DNA of 48,312 bases from an uncultured bacterium (GCA_903870275.1 CAIQCK010000123.1:1-48312); one strand, 5' to 3'. Counted from the stretch's first letter, positions 15,990 through 23,765 are shown. Notes: generated from the letters alone by a model not told the origin. A program made the numbers and translations.

Positions 15990-18968
15990 TCACTTCGCCG
16001 CGACGACTGTTTCCTGCGCGGCCGGCTTGCCCGCCGCGCCGTTGAGCATGCGCTTCAAAAACTGGCCGGTGTAGCTTTTGGCATTGGCAGCGACTTTTTC
16101 GGGCGGGCCTTCGGCGACGATCTTGCCACCGCCGTCGCCGCCTTCGGGGCCGAGGTCCACCAGCCAGTCGGCGCACTTGACGACGTCGAGGTTGTGCTCG
16201 ATCACCAGCACGGTGTTGCCGGCATCGCAAAGTTTGTTCAAGACCTCCAGCAGTTTCTCGATGTCGGCGAAATGCAGGCCGGTGGTCGGCTCGTCGAGGA
16301 TGTACAGCGTGCGGCCGGTGGCGTGGCGCGCCAGTTCGGCGGCGAGCTTCACGCGCTGGGCCTCGCCGCCGGAGAGCGTCGTGGCCTGCTGGCCGAGCTT
16401 GATGTAGCCCAGGCCGACTTCGGCGAGGACGCGGAGTTTTTCCTCGATCTGCGGCACGGCGCGAAAGAACGTCAGCGCCTCGTCCACCGTCATCTCCAGC
16501 ACGTCGGCGATGTTTTTGCCGTGGTAGGTGATTTCCAACGTGTCGCGGTTGTAGCGCTGGCCGCGGCAGGTCTCGCACGTCACGTAAACGTCCGGCAGGA
16601 AGTGCATCTCGATGCGGATGAGGCCATCGCCCTTGCAGACCTCGCAACGGCCGCCCTTGACGTTGAAGCTGAACCGGCCCGCGCCGTAGCCGCGCACGCG
16701 CGCCGTCGGCAGGTGCGCAAAGAGGTCGCGGATGTGGTTGAACATGCCGGTGTAGGTGGCCGGGTTGCTGCGCGGCGTGCGGCCGATGGGCGACTGGTCA
16801 ATGACGACGACCTTGTCGAGTTCGTTCACGCCGAGGATGGCGTCGTGCTCGCCGGGCTTTTCCTTCGAGCCGTAAAACTTCCGGAACAGCGCCTTGCGGA
16901 GGATATCGTCCACGAGCGTGGACTTGCCGCTGCCGCTGACGCCGGTGATGCAAACGAAACAGCCGAGCGGAATCTTGACGTTGATGGACTTGAGATTGTT
17001 CTCGCGGGCGCCCTGCACTTCGACCCAGGTGCCGTGCGGCGCGCGGCGTTTGCGCGGCAGCTCGATCTTCAACTCGCCGCGCAGGAACCGCGCCGTCAGC
17101 GACGTCGGCGAGGCCAGCACCTCCGCCGTCGGGCCGTTGGCGACCAGGTAGCCGCCGCGCACGCCCGCGCCCGGGCCGAGGTCCACGATCCAGTCGGCCT
17201 TGCGGATGGTGTCCTCGTCATGCTCGACGACGATGACGGTGTTGCCGATGTTGCGCAGACCCTCGAGCGACGTTATGAGGCGGTCGTTGTCGCGCTGGTG
17301 CAACCCGATGCTCGGCTCGTCGAGGATGTAAAGACAGCCGACGAGGCCCGCGCCGATCTGCGTCGCGAGCCGGATGCGCTGCGCCTCGCCGCCGCTCAGC
17401 GTGGCGCTCTCGCGATCGAGTGAGAGGTAGTCGAGGCCGACGTCGCGCAGGAACCGCAGCCGGTTCTTGACCTCCTTGATGACTTCCTCGCCGATCTTCG
17501 CCTCCATCGGTGTCAGCGCGATCTTCTCGAAGAATTGCGTCGCCTTGCCGATGCTGAGCTTGCAAATCTGAATGATGGACTTCCCGCCGACCGTGACCGC
17601 GCGCGACTCCGGCCGCAACCGCGCCCCGCGGCAGCTCGGGCAGCGGATGCGCCCCATGTAGCCGCTGAGCCGCTGCTTGGTGAACTCGCTCTCGGTTTCG
17701 GCGTAGAGCCGCTCCAGGTTCGGGATGATGCCCTCGAACGGACGCTTCACGATTTTCCAAGCGCCGCCGCGGAAGAAACCGAACTCGATCTCCTCCTTGC
17801 CGCCGTGGAGCAGCATTTTGCGGAACTCCTCGCTGAGGTCCTTCCACTTCGTCTCCAGCGGCACGTTGTAATGCTTCGCCACGGAGCGCAGCAGCATCTT
17901 GTAGTAGATGATCATCCGCCGCCCGCCGCGACGCCACGGCGCGACCGCGCCGTTTTCGAGCGTCTTTTCCGGGTCGGCGACGATCAGTTCCGGATCGAAC
18001 ACCAGTTTCGTGCCGAGGCCGTGGCACTCGGGGCAGGCCCCATGCGGGCTGTTGAAGCTGAAATGCGCCGGCGTCAGGTCGCCGAAACTGATGCCGCACT
18101 CCGCGCACGCGTTCAACGTCGAGTAAGGCGTCTCGTTCCATTTTTCTTCCGGCGCGGACATGCCCGGCACCGGCGTCATTACCGGCATCTGTCGCGGCGG
18201 CGCAGTCAGCACGCGCACGACGTTCTCGCCCCACTTCAGCGCCGTCTCGATTGAGTCCGTCAGCCGCACGCGGATCTTGTCCGGCCCGCCGAACTGCGCG
18301 CTCGGAATCACCAGCCGGTCAATCACCGCTTCGATGACGTGCTTGCGGGCCTTGTCGAGCTTCAGCGGCGCGGGCTGCTCGGCGCCCTTGTGCGGATCCA
18401 GCGCCAGTTCGATCAGCACGCCGTCAATCCGCGCCCGGGCGAATCCCTGCCGCTTCATCTTGTCGAGCACGTCGCGGAATTCGCCCTTCTCGCCGTCCAC
18501 CATCGCCGCGAGCACCATCAGCCGCGTGCCGCCCGGCGCGGTCAGCACCGTGTCCACGATCTTCTGGACCGTCTGGCGCGAGACCGGTTTGCCGCACTTC
18601 GGGCAATGCAGATGGCCGACGCTGGCGTAGAGCAGGCGGAGGTAGTCGTAAATCTCGGTCGTCGTGGCGATGGTCGAGCGCGGGTTGCTGGAGGCGGTGC
18701 GTTGCTCGATGGCGATGGCCGGCGAGAGGCCGTCAATGAAATCCACGTCCGGCTTCTGCATCTGCTCCAGGAACTGCCGGGCGTAGGTGGAGAGACTTTC
18801 GACGTATTTGCGCTGGCCCTCGGCGTAAAGCGTGTCGAACGCCAGCGAACTCTTGCCGCTGCCGGAGAGGCCCGTCATCACCACGAGCTTGTTGCGTGGG
18901 ATCTTGAGCGAGATGTTCTTGAGGTTGTGCTGCCTCGCTCCGCCTATGACTATCCAATCAGTGGCCAT
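15990..18968 (-). CDS. uvrA: excinuclease ABC subunit A
   Basis: Damage-recognition ATPase of nucleotide excision repair, acting with UvrB and UvrC (neither is in this window). 992 residues. The first Walker A is at 33-41 (GLSGSGKSS), and the second is GVSGSGKST. The two ABC signatures read LSGGEAQRIRLA and LSGGEAQRVKLA, each followed by YILDEPS or YILDEPT. Zinc-binding pairs are CPKC (near 112), CAEC...CPEC, CPSC and CEVC...CETC. I chose ATG 18968 (MATDWIVIGGARQHNLKNIS), which matches the family start. The frame continues upstream to 19100, but those 44 residues include KRSQM and derive from the dispersed element, so they are probably not original. No good ribosome-binding site precedes 18968. 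Confidence 0.96.
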   Translation of the reverse strand: MATDWIVIGGARQHNLKNISLKIPRNKLVVMTGLSGSGKSSLAFDTLYAEGQRKYVESLSTYARQFLEQMQKPDVDFIDGLSPAIAIEQRTASSNPRSTIATTTEIYDYLRLLYASVGHLHCPKCGKPVSRQTVQKIVDTVLTAPGGTRLMVLAAMVDGEKGEFRDVLDKMKRQGFARARIDGVLIELALDPHKGAEQPAPLKLDKARKHVIEAVIDRLVIPSAQFGGPDKIRVRLTDSIETALKWGENVVRVLTAPPRQMPVMTPVPGMSAPEEKWNETPYSTLNACAECGISFGDLTPAHFSFNSPHGACPECHGLGTKLVFDPELIVADPEKTLENGAVAPWRRGGRRMIIYYKMLLRSVAKHYNVPLETKWKDLSEEFRKMLLHGGKEEIEFGFFRGGAWKIVKRPFEGIIPNLERLYAETESEFTKQRLSGYMGRIRCPSCRGARLRPESRAVTVGGKSIIQICKLSIGKATQFFEKIALTPMEAKIGEEVIKEVKNRLRFLRDVGLDYLSLDRESATLSGGEAQRIRLATQIGAGLVGCLYILDEPSIGLHQRDNDRLITSLEGLRNIGNTVIVVEHDEDTIRKADWIVDLGPGAGVRGGYLVANGPTAEVLASPTSLTARFLRGELKIELPRKRRAPHGTWVEVQGARENNLKSINVKIPLGCFVCITGVSGSGKSTLVDDILRKALFRKFYGSKEKPGEHDAILGVNELDKVVVIDQSPIGRTPRSNPATYTGMFNHIRDLFAHLPTARVRGYGAGRFSFNVKGGRCEVCKGDGLIRIEMHFLPDVYVTCETCRGQRYNRDTLEITYHGKNIADVLEMTVDEALTFFRAVPQIEEKLRVLAEVGLGYIKLGQQATTLSGGEAQRVKLAAELARHATGRTLYILDEPTTGLHFADIEKLLEVLNKLCDAGNTVLVIEHNLDVVKCADWLVDLGPEGGDGGGKIVAEGPPEKVAANAKSYTGQFLKRMLNGAAGKPAAQETVVAAK

Positions 18969-19350
18969 TTGTACAATTTGTCGAATCGCGCACGATAACG
19001 CCGCTTCCAATGTTTCGCCATAGAAATTTTTCGCAACCGTATCCTTTTCGTGACGCGAAATTCCCTGCATTTGGCTTCGTTTTGCTTCGAGCGGGGTCAT
19101 ACGTCGTATGAGGTTTTTTCATAAGTCTCAGGATTGCAGCCTCTTGACCCGGAATTTTCCTCCTTCATTTGGCTTCGTTTCGTAAAAACACGTTTTCTCT
19201 CCCACCCTCCCTGGGAATTGAAACACCCGTTTTCCTTTGGAAAACGATGATTTTCAGATTTGGCCGAGGCCGTCATTTGGCTTCGTTTTGAAAAACGAGA
19301 CCTTATGGCCTCTCCACTCATCGTGCATTTGCAATCCGAAACGGGTTTCA

Positions 19351-19447
19351 CGCGGTCGGATTCAGTCGGATCTACCCGGATCAGGTCGTATTGGGTTGGG
19401 TCGGACTGGGTCGGATTGGGTCGGATCAACCCGGATTCGGTCGGGCG
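19351..19447. repeat. decamer minisatellite, unit GGTCGGATTG
   Basis: About nine imperfect copies of a ten-base unit (GGTCGGATTC, AGTCGGATCT, ACCCGGATCA, GGTCGTATTG and so on). Because ten is not a multiple of three, the unit would be read in three frames in turn. Confidence 0.75.
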
Positions 19448-19475
19448 AGCTGGCGGCAGCGCATCCCGTTGGAGT

Positions 19476-19491
19476 GCAAGCGTCCGCTTGC
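19476..19491. repeat. perfect small palindrome GCAAGCG/CGCTTGC
   Basis: GCAAGCG at 19476-19482 and CGCTTGC at 19485-19491 with a two-base centre. It has the look of a dispersed repeat unit. It has no T-tract. Confidence 0.55.
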
Positions 19492-19655
19492 GCCGTGCGG
19501 CAGCCAACCCGCCGGTAGCCGCCGTCGTAAGACGGTGGATGATCGGCAAAAAAGCCCCGTCCTTCACGGCGTCGGCTGGCATGGGCCGCCGGCCTCTTGC
19601 CACGTCGTGCCGAATCGTCCGCGGCGGCGCAGCGATGCGTTTCATCGTCAGGCGT

Positions 19656-19683
19656 ACTATACAGAGAATTTCTACACTGTCAA
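19656..19683 (-). promoter_or_regulatory. sigma-70-like promoter of element copy 2
   Basis: On the minus strand TTGACA (19683-19678) and TATAGT (19661-19656), 16 bases apart, a near-consensus promoter. It is preceded by AATTTCTC, matching the TTTTCTC before the copy 1 promoter. An ATG lies only 10 bases downstream of the -10 box at 19645, so a transcript would have almost no leader. Confidence 0.6.
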
Positions 19684-19745
19684 GAGAAATTCACTGCAAT
19701 TCCGGTTGCCGTAGCGAATGGTGACTTCAACCCACCCGCCTTCGT

Positions 19746-19790
19746 TTATGCCATCGCCACCAGCAGCAGGTTTCGGCTGATCGTCTTCAT
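19746..19790 (-). pseudogene. broken copy of the ankyrin-gene start, downstream remnant
   Basis: Reads MKTISRNLLLVAMA then stop. It matches the first 14 codons of the ankyrin gene and its ATG overlaps the ankyrin stop codon by four bases (ATGA at 19787-19790). This is what remains of, or the beginning of, a second gene that would have been translationally coupled. No ankyrin repeats follow it. Confidence 0.6.
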
Positions 19791-20848
19791 TCTTTCCCCA
19801 ATTCTTTCCCGCTTTTGCCGCCGTGAGCGCGGAGGAAAGCGATGACCTTCTCGGTATCGTTAAACTTGCATTCTTCCGCGCAATCAAGAGGCGTTCGCCC
19901 TTTGTTGTCTTTGGCGTTGACGTCAGCTTTGTTGGCCAGCAGCACTTCGGCCACCTCAGTGAATCCGCAACTGGCTGCACAGTGAAGCGCTGTTCTCCCA
20001 ATCAGGCTTTTGGCGTTCACATCAGCTTTGTTGGCCAGCAACTCTTCGGCGGAGACTTTCTTGCCTGTCATTGCCGCTAACATCAATGGGGTAACACCAG
20101 CGCGGTAACTTTTGGCTTCAACGTCAGCCTTGTGCGCCAGCAGTATCTGAATCAGGGTCTTGCTTCCCACGCCTGTTGCCGCATGCAGTGGTGTCGAGCC
20201 GTCATTGTCTCTGATGTTCACGTCGGCGTTGTTAGCTATCAACAGTTCGACCAGAGGTAGGTTGTTCCAACGCACAGCCCACCGCAGCGGTGTCCCGCCA
20301 CGATTGTCCTTGGCGTTAGCATCGGCCTTGCATGCCACCAGCAGTTTCGCCATGTCCAAATCGCCTTTGATGGCAGCAAGCTCCAAGGCGGTCAGATCAT
20401 CCCTCTCTCTGGCTTTAACCAAAGCCGGTTCATTGACCAGCAGTTCTCTAACTCTCGCGAAGTCCCGGTTTTCAATGGCTTCGAAGATTGGCAGGTCCCA
20501 GTGAACCGCTCCATGGCTGCGAAGGAGCGCCGCGATCTCGAAGTCGTTTGGCTGCAAACAATCTAGCGGCCTAAAGCTATTGTTGTCGGCAGCGTTCACG
20601 TCGGCATTGTAGGTCAGCAGCAACTCCACCAATTCCTTTTTACCTCCGGACACAGCGATCAAAAGGGGAGTCTTGCCGTTCCCATCCCTTTCGTTTACCT
20701 GCTCCGGCTTGGCGGCCAACAACTGCTTCACCTTTGCGACATCGCCCACTTGGACAGCATCGACGATTTCGCCAGCAGATGCCGTGGCGCAAGACGCCGC
20801 CGCCCACGCTATCGCCAGCAGCAGCAGGTTTCGGCGGATCGTCTTCAT
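19787..20848 (-). CDS. exported ankyrin-repeat protein
   Basis: 353 residues. The N-terminus MKTIRRNLLLLAIAWAAASC with cleavage near TASAGE is a signal peptide; the Cys20 could also be a lipobox-like position, but the context AAASC is only a weak match. About nine ankyrin repeats follow, with the usual TPLxxA and ADVNAKDN turns (GKTPLLIAVSGGKKELVELL, NADVNIRDNDGSTPLHAA, GRTALHCAASCGFTEVAEVL, GRTPLDCAEECKFNDTEKVI). Ankyrin arrays bind proteins; the target is not visible. AAGGAAAG lies just upstream as a ribosome-binding site, and the start is 7 bases after the stop of the membrane-protein gene, so the two are probably one operon. Confidence 0.88.
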   Translation of the reverse strand: MKTIRRNLLLLAIAWAAASCATASAGEIVDAVQVGDVAKVKQLLAAKPEQVNERDGNGKTPLLIAVSGGKKELVELLLTYNADVNAADNNSFRPLDCLQPNDFEIAALLRSHGAVHWDLPIFEAIENRDFARVRELLVNEPALVKARERDDLTALELAAIKGDLDMAKLLVACKADANAKDNRGGTPLRWAVRWNNLPLVELLIANNADVNIRDNDGSTPLHAATGVGSKTLIQILLAHKADVEAKSYRAGVTPLMLAAMTGKKVSAEELLANKADVNAKSLIGRTALHCAASCGFTEVAEVLLANKADVNAKDNKGRTPLDCAEECKFNDTEKVIAFLRAHGGKSGKELGKE

Positions 20849-20855
20849 GCTTTCC

Positions 20856-21386
20856 TTATTCCTTCGGCTTCTGACCGCTGACGGCTGGCTGCTGACTGCT
20901 TTCGTCCGTCTTCCTCAGTCCTTTCTGGTCCGGCTGCGGGCCGAAAAACCAATATTTCGGGTCTCTCGGATACTGCCCGGTGAATGGTGTGTGCCAAAAC
21001 TGTCCCGAACTGTATGCCGGGTTTCCTGTAATGTCTTGGCGATGATAAGAACCAGCCAGATGCATGGACGTGGCTATGCCGGCAATTGTCATCAAGAACA
21101 CATATAGGGGTAGTCGCCAACGACATAGTCTAACGCAAAACGGCCCCAAAGCAGCAGCACCGGCATATGTAAGAACCATGAATAGTGGCGGATTGCCTTC
21201 ATCACAGAAGTGTAAACCGCAATAGTTGATGTAATGAGCCGCTAGTGGAAAAATGATCAAGGCTGAGAGCAGCCTCGCCCAAGACTTTTTCCAAATCCAC
21301 ATGGGCCAGAGTGACAACAGGACAACAACCACAGCATAATGACCGCGACAGTAGATTGCGCCGATAAATTCATTTATGACGATCAT
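20856..21386 (-). CDS. small integral membrane protein, family unknown
   Basis: 176 residues with about four hydrophobic segments (YAVVVVLLSLWPMWIW, LLSALIIFPLAAHYI, FMVLTYAGAAALGPF, LPLYVFLMTIAGIATSM). I do not recognise the family. A cytosolic or exported tail of about 60 residues follows; its last part (QQPAVSGQKPKE) is encoded by a CTGACNGCTG-type tandem repeat at 20871-20900, so the original C-terminus may have been replaced or extended. The start ATG 21386 (MIVINEFIGAIYCRG) is preferred over 21401. It is directly upstream of the ankyrin gene. Confidence 0.6.
   Translation of the reverse strand: MIVINEFIGAIYCRGHYAVVVVLLSLWPMWIWKKSWARLLSALIIFPLAAHYINYCGLHFCDEGNPPLFMVLTYAGAAALGPFCVRLCRWRLPLYVFLMTIAGIATSMHLAGSYHRQDITGNPAYSSGQFWHTPFTGQYPRDPKYWFFGPQPDQKGLRKTDESSQQPAVSGQKPKE
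20871..20900. repeat. CTGACCGCTGACGGCTGGCT-type repeat in a coding end
   Basis: Tandem variants of CTGACNGCT and GGCTGGCTG make up the last codons of the membrane protein. They look like an intergenic simple repeat that has been taken into the reading frame. Confidence 0.6.
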
Positions 21387-21447
21387 GCGCCCTCCATCCA
21401 CTTCCGTGTTCCATCGGTGTCCATCCGTGGCTCATTCTCCCTCACCT

Positions 21448-21486
21448 ATTCGACACATTCAAGACGCCGTTGTTATTCCAGAGCGC
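21448..21486. repeat. 39-base direct repeat, first copy
   Basis: Matches 21735-21773 with about five differences (core GCCGTTGTTNTTCCAGAGCG). On the minus strand the first copy is fused to the broken ankyrin start; the second lies in a frame reading ALWNNNGVLSVSNG. Confidence 0.7.
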
Positions 21487-21521
21487 GCCAGCAGCAGCAT
21501 GTTTCGGCTGATCGTTTTCAT
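21459..21521 (-). pseudogene. broken copy of the ankyrin-gene start, upstream remnant
   Basis: Reads MKTISRNMLLLARSGITTAS then stop. The leader GGAATGAGGAAAACATG matches the ankyrin gene leader GGAATAAGGAAAGCATG and the identity continues for 12 codons, then ends abruptly at the 39-base direct repeat. It looks like the start of a lost paralogue. Confidence 0.6.
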
Positions 21522-21734
21522 GTTTTCCTCATTCCTTTCGCGTCCGGCTTCGGGGCCATTCTCCGCCCGCCGCCGCAACCTGTAAAGCCCATTGCAGGCC
21601 ATGACCCGACGCGATGAGGTGGCCGGGTGGACCGCGTTCACGTGAAACGTGACGAGTCTCCGAACGCGGTTATTGGTCGCGACGATTAGCGCGTTCGGAG
21701 AACGCGCTCCACCTTTTCCGGCCATTCTCATCCC

Positions 21735-21773
21735 ATTCGACACACTCAGCACGCCGTTGTTGTTCCAGAGCGC
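21735..21773. repeat. 39-base direct repeat, second copy
   Basis: Second copy of the repeat at 21448-21486, in the same orientation, 287 bases away. Confidence 0.7.
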
Positions 21774-21794
21774 AACGTGACACACGAACCCATG

Positions 21795-21860
21795 GGTAGG
21801 GCGAGCCGCGGCCTTTGGAACGTGAGCGATTACGGCTCAGCGGGGACGCTTCGCCCTACC
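21795..21860. repeat. inverted repeat with GGTAGGGCGA arms
   Basis: GGTAGGGCGA at 21795-21804 and TCGCCCTACC at 21851-21860 flank about 46 bases that include GAGCGATTACGGCTC. It has no T-tract and looks like a dispersed palindrome. Confidence 0.6.
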
Positions 21861-21970
21861 TCTGGAACTTGATCGTGGTGCGTATGCCAAGAAGCGCCCG
21901 GACTCGCCGCCGCACTCAAGCGACGGGCAACCACCGATGAACACCGATGGACATGGATGGGATAAAAAAC

Positions 21971-22000
21971 TATCCGTGTGAATCCGTGTCCATCCGTGGC
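21971..22000. repeat. ATCCGTG decamers
   Basis: Three ten-base units in tandem: TATCCGTGTG, AATCCGTGTC, CATCCGTGGC. A related triple lies at 21401-21430, and single units occur at 3051-3063, 3161-3170 and 3816-3830. From general knowledge, repeats of this wording are common between genes in Verrucomicrobiota and Planctomycetota. Confidence 0.7.
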
Positions 22001-22022
22001 TATTCCTTCCGCCATCCCCGGC

Positions 22023-22502
22023 TCAGCGCCTTTTGGCGGGGCCGGTGGAGACGCAGACGCGGGAATCGCCGGGGCAACTGGTCGGGCACTCGATGAGCAC
22101 TTCCACCTTGTAACCAACGGGTTTGAAACCCCGCAGCGCGGCCACCGTGCGGACGGCGAGGGCTTTGTCGTCAATGTCCCAGACTTTGCTGCAGGCGACA
22201 CACCGGGCGTGATGGTGGGCGTCGCGCCGCGGGTCGTAGCGGGCCGGGCCATGATCGGTGCGGGGCACGCGCGAAAGCTGGCCGCAATCCACCAGCGCCT
22301 CCAGCGAGTTATAGACGGTGGCCAGGCTGACGCGCGGCAGTTGCCGGCGCACGCGCTCGAACACCTGCTCCGCGCTGGGATGGCCGCCGGTCGCAATCAC
22401 CGCGTCATACACCGCCTGCCGCTGGCGGGTCATGCGCCGGCCGCGCTGGCGCAACACCTCTCCGAGGCCGCTGCGATCCGTTTTGTGCGCCGTGAGGTTC
22501 AT
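22023..22502 (-). CDS. Fur-family metal-dependent repressor
   Basis: 159 residues. The N-terminal winged helix includes GRRMTRQRQAVYDAV and the DNA-recognition part RVSLATVYNSLEALVDCGQL. The metal-binding hinge DAHHHARCVACSKV carries His96-98 and Cys101/Cys104, and a C-terminal Cys139/Cys143 pair (ECPTSC) may complete a structural zinc site. Members sense iron (Fur), peroxide (PerR) or zinc (Zur); which one cannot be told from sequence, though the Fe-S operon context favours iron or oxidative stress. Start ATG 22502 lies 2 bases after the sufS stop, so it is the last gene of the suf operon. A longer frame reaching 23351 is a shadow of sufS. Confidence 0.9.
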   Translation of the reverse strand: MNLTAHKTDRSGLGEVLRQRGRRMTRQRQAVYDAVIATGGHPSAEQVFERVRRQLPRVSLATVYNSLEALVDCGQLSRVPRTDHGPARYDPRRDAHHHARCVACSKVWDIDDKALAVRTVAALRGFKPVGYKVEVLIECPTSCPGDSRVCVSTGPAKRR

Positions 22503-22504
22503 GG

Positions 22505-23758
22505 TCAATGCTTCGGGGTGAAGAATTTCCGGATCTCGCCGACCACATCGATCAGGCGGTCCACCTCGGCGCTCGTGTTGTAAAAATAGAAACTGGCGCG
22601 CGCGGTGGACTCGACGCCGAGCTTGTGCATCAGCGGCTGGTTGCAGTGATGGCCGCCGCGCAACGCCACGCCGAGCCGGTCGGCGAACGTCACCACGTCG
22701 TGGGCGTGCACGTCGTCGAGCAGGAAGCTCACCAGGCCGGCGTGGCCGGTCTTGGGGCCGAAGAGCCGGATGTGGCCGAGCGACGCGAGCCGTTCGTAGG
22801 CGTAGGCGGCCAGTTCGCAGTCGTGCTTGAAGATGGCGGCGCGGCCGATCTTGTCGAGGTAATCCATCGCCGCGTGCAGGCCGAAGGCGCCGGAGATGTC
22901 GGGCGTGCCGGCTTCGAACTTGTGCGGGACGACGTTCCACTCGGTCTTGAAGAAGCCGACGTGGGAGATCATCTCGCCGCCGCTCTGGTAGGGCGCCATT
23001 TTCTCCAAGCGCTCCTTGCGGCCGTAGAGCACGCCGATGCCGGTCGGCCCGCAAATCTTGTGGCCGGACATGGCGAGGAAATCGCAGCCGATGGCCTGCA
23101 CGTCCACCGGGCAATGGCCCGCGCTTTGCGCTGCGTCCACCAGCGTGACGACGCCGTGTTCGCGGGCGCGGCGGCAGAGGTCGGCGACGGGGTTGACGGT
23201 GCCGAGGGTGTTGGAGATGTGCGTGACGGCGAAGAGCTTGACGCCGTCCTTGAGCAGCTTGTCGAAGTGCGAGAGGTCGAGCAGACCCTCGTCGCCGGTC
23301 ACCGGCACATAGAGGAGCTTCGCGCCGACGCGCTCGGCGATGAGCTGCCACGGGACGATGTTGCTGTGGTGCTCCATCTCCGTGAGCAGGATTTTGTCGC
23401 CCGCCTTGAGGTGCGTGCCGGCCCAGGAGTGCGCGACGAGGTTGATGCCCTCGGTGGTGCCGCGCGTGAAAATGATCTCCTCCTTCGCGCGGGCGTTCAG
23501 GAAACGGGCGGCCCGCTCGCGCGCGGCCTCGAAGCCGGCGGTGGCGCGGTTGCTCAACTCGTGGATGCCGCGGTGGACGTTGCTGTTGTCGTGCTCGTAG
23601 TAATGGCGCAGCGCGTCCAGCACCGCGAGCGGCTTCTGGCTCGTGGCGGCGTTGTCGAGATACACCAGCGGCTTGCCGTGGACCTTCTGGTTGAGAATCG
23701 GGAAATCGGCGCGGATCGCGGCCCAGTCGGGCGTATGTGATGGTTTGGCTGCGCTCAT
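22505..23758 (-). CDS. sufS: SufS cysteine desulfurase
   Basis: PLP enzyme that removes sulfur from cysteine as a persulfide for Fe-S cluster assembly. 417 residues. Substrate- and PLP-binding blocks are YLDNAATSQKP (33-43), FTRGTTEGIN (97-106) and TEMEHHSNIVPW; the Schiff-base lysine is Lys234 in MSGHKICGPTGIGVLYG, and the persulfide cysteine is Cys372 in RGGHHCNQP. The position of this cysteine fits the type II SufS group, which normally hands sulfur to SufU or SufE; a SufU is present upstream in the same operon. It starts 7 bases after the sufT stop and ends 2 bases before fur. Confidence 0.96.
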   Translation of the reverse strand: MSAAKPSHTPDWAAIRADFPILNQKVHGKPLVYLDNAATSQKPLAVLDALRHYYEHDNSNVHRGIHELSNRATAGFEAARERAARFLNARAKEEIIFTRGTTEGINLVAHSWAGTHLKAGDKILLTEMEHHSNIVPWQLIAERVGAKLLYVPVTGDEGLLDLSHFDKLLKDGVKLFAVTHISNTLGTVNPVADLCRRAREHGVVTLVDAAQSAGHCPVDVQAIGCDFLAMSGHKICGPTGIGVLYGRKERLEKMAPYQSGGEMISHVGFFKTEWNVVPHKFEAGTPDISGAFGLHAAMDYLDKIGRAAIFKHDCELAAYAYERLASLGHIRLFGPKTGHAGLVSFLLDDVHAHDVVTFADRLGVALRGGHHCNQPLMHKLGVESTARASFYFYNTSAEVDRLIDVVGEIRKFFTPKH

Positions 23759-23765
23759 TGCGATG

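Larger units (their letters stand above)
19068..19645 (-). mobile_element. dispersed element copy 2 with three KRSQM-coding units
   Basis: Inverted relative to copy 1. Three units, CATTTGGCTTCGTTT, lie at 19068-19082, 19166-19180 and 19274-19288 (98 and 108 bases apart). Between the last two is an AT-rich stretch with GTTTTCCTTTGGAAAAC at 19229-19245, the counterpart of the small palindrome in copy 1. Read on the minus strand the frame starting at the ATG 19645 encodes FSKRSQM ... FTKRSQM and stops at 19097; the same words appear in copy 1 as CFSKRTQM and FFTKRTQM. The middle of the frame is minisatellite. I regard this as a repeat element with a fortuitous or very small reading frame, not a conserved enzyme. 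Confidence 0.6.
18969..19745. other. repeat-rich gap upstream of uvrA
   Basis: About 780 bases holding element copy 2, a decamer minisatellite, a GCAAGCG palindrome, a GTAGCCGCCG repeat and the copy 2 promoter. I see no ordinary gene. The frame 19097-19645 on the minus strand is described under the element. Confidence 0.7.
21387..22022. other. mosaic gap between the membrane protein and fur
   Basis: 636 bases without a gene. It holds ATCCGTG decamers (21401-21430 and 21971-22000), a broken ankyrin-gene start (21459-21521), a 39-base direct repeat (21448-21486 and 21735-21773), a stretch with CGCGTTC/GAACGCG pieces at 21637-21713, and an inverted repeat at 21795-21860. Confidence 0.7.

Noticed and set aside
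13400..16045. 881-codon plus-strand frame opposite the TPR gene
   Set aside because: Shadow of the TPR protein. Arg/Gln-rich low-complexity translation with no start signal.
19351..19447. CRISPR-like array
   Set aside because: The units are ten bases, contiguous and without spacers, so it is a minisatellite.
19097..19645. A 182-residue conserved protein gene
   Set aside because: Its middle is a ten-base minisatellite read in changing frames and its end is the repeat module; no part resembles a folded protein family.
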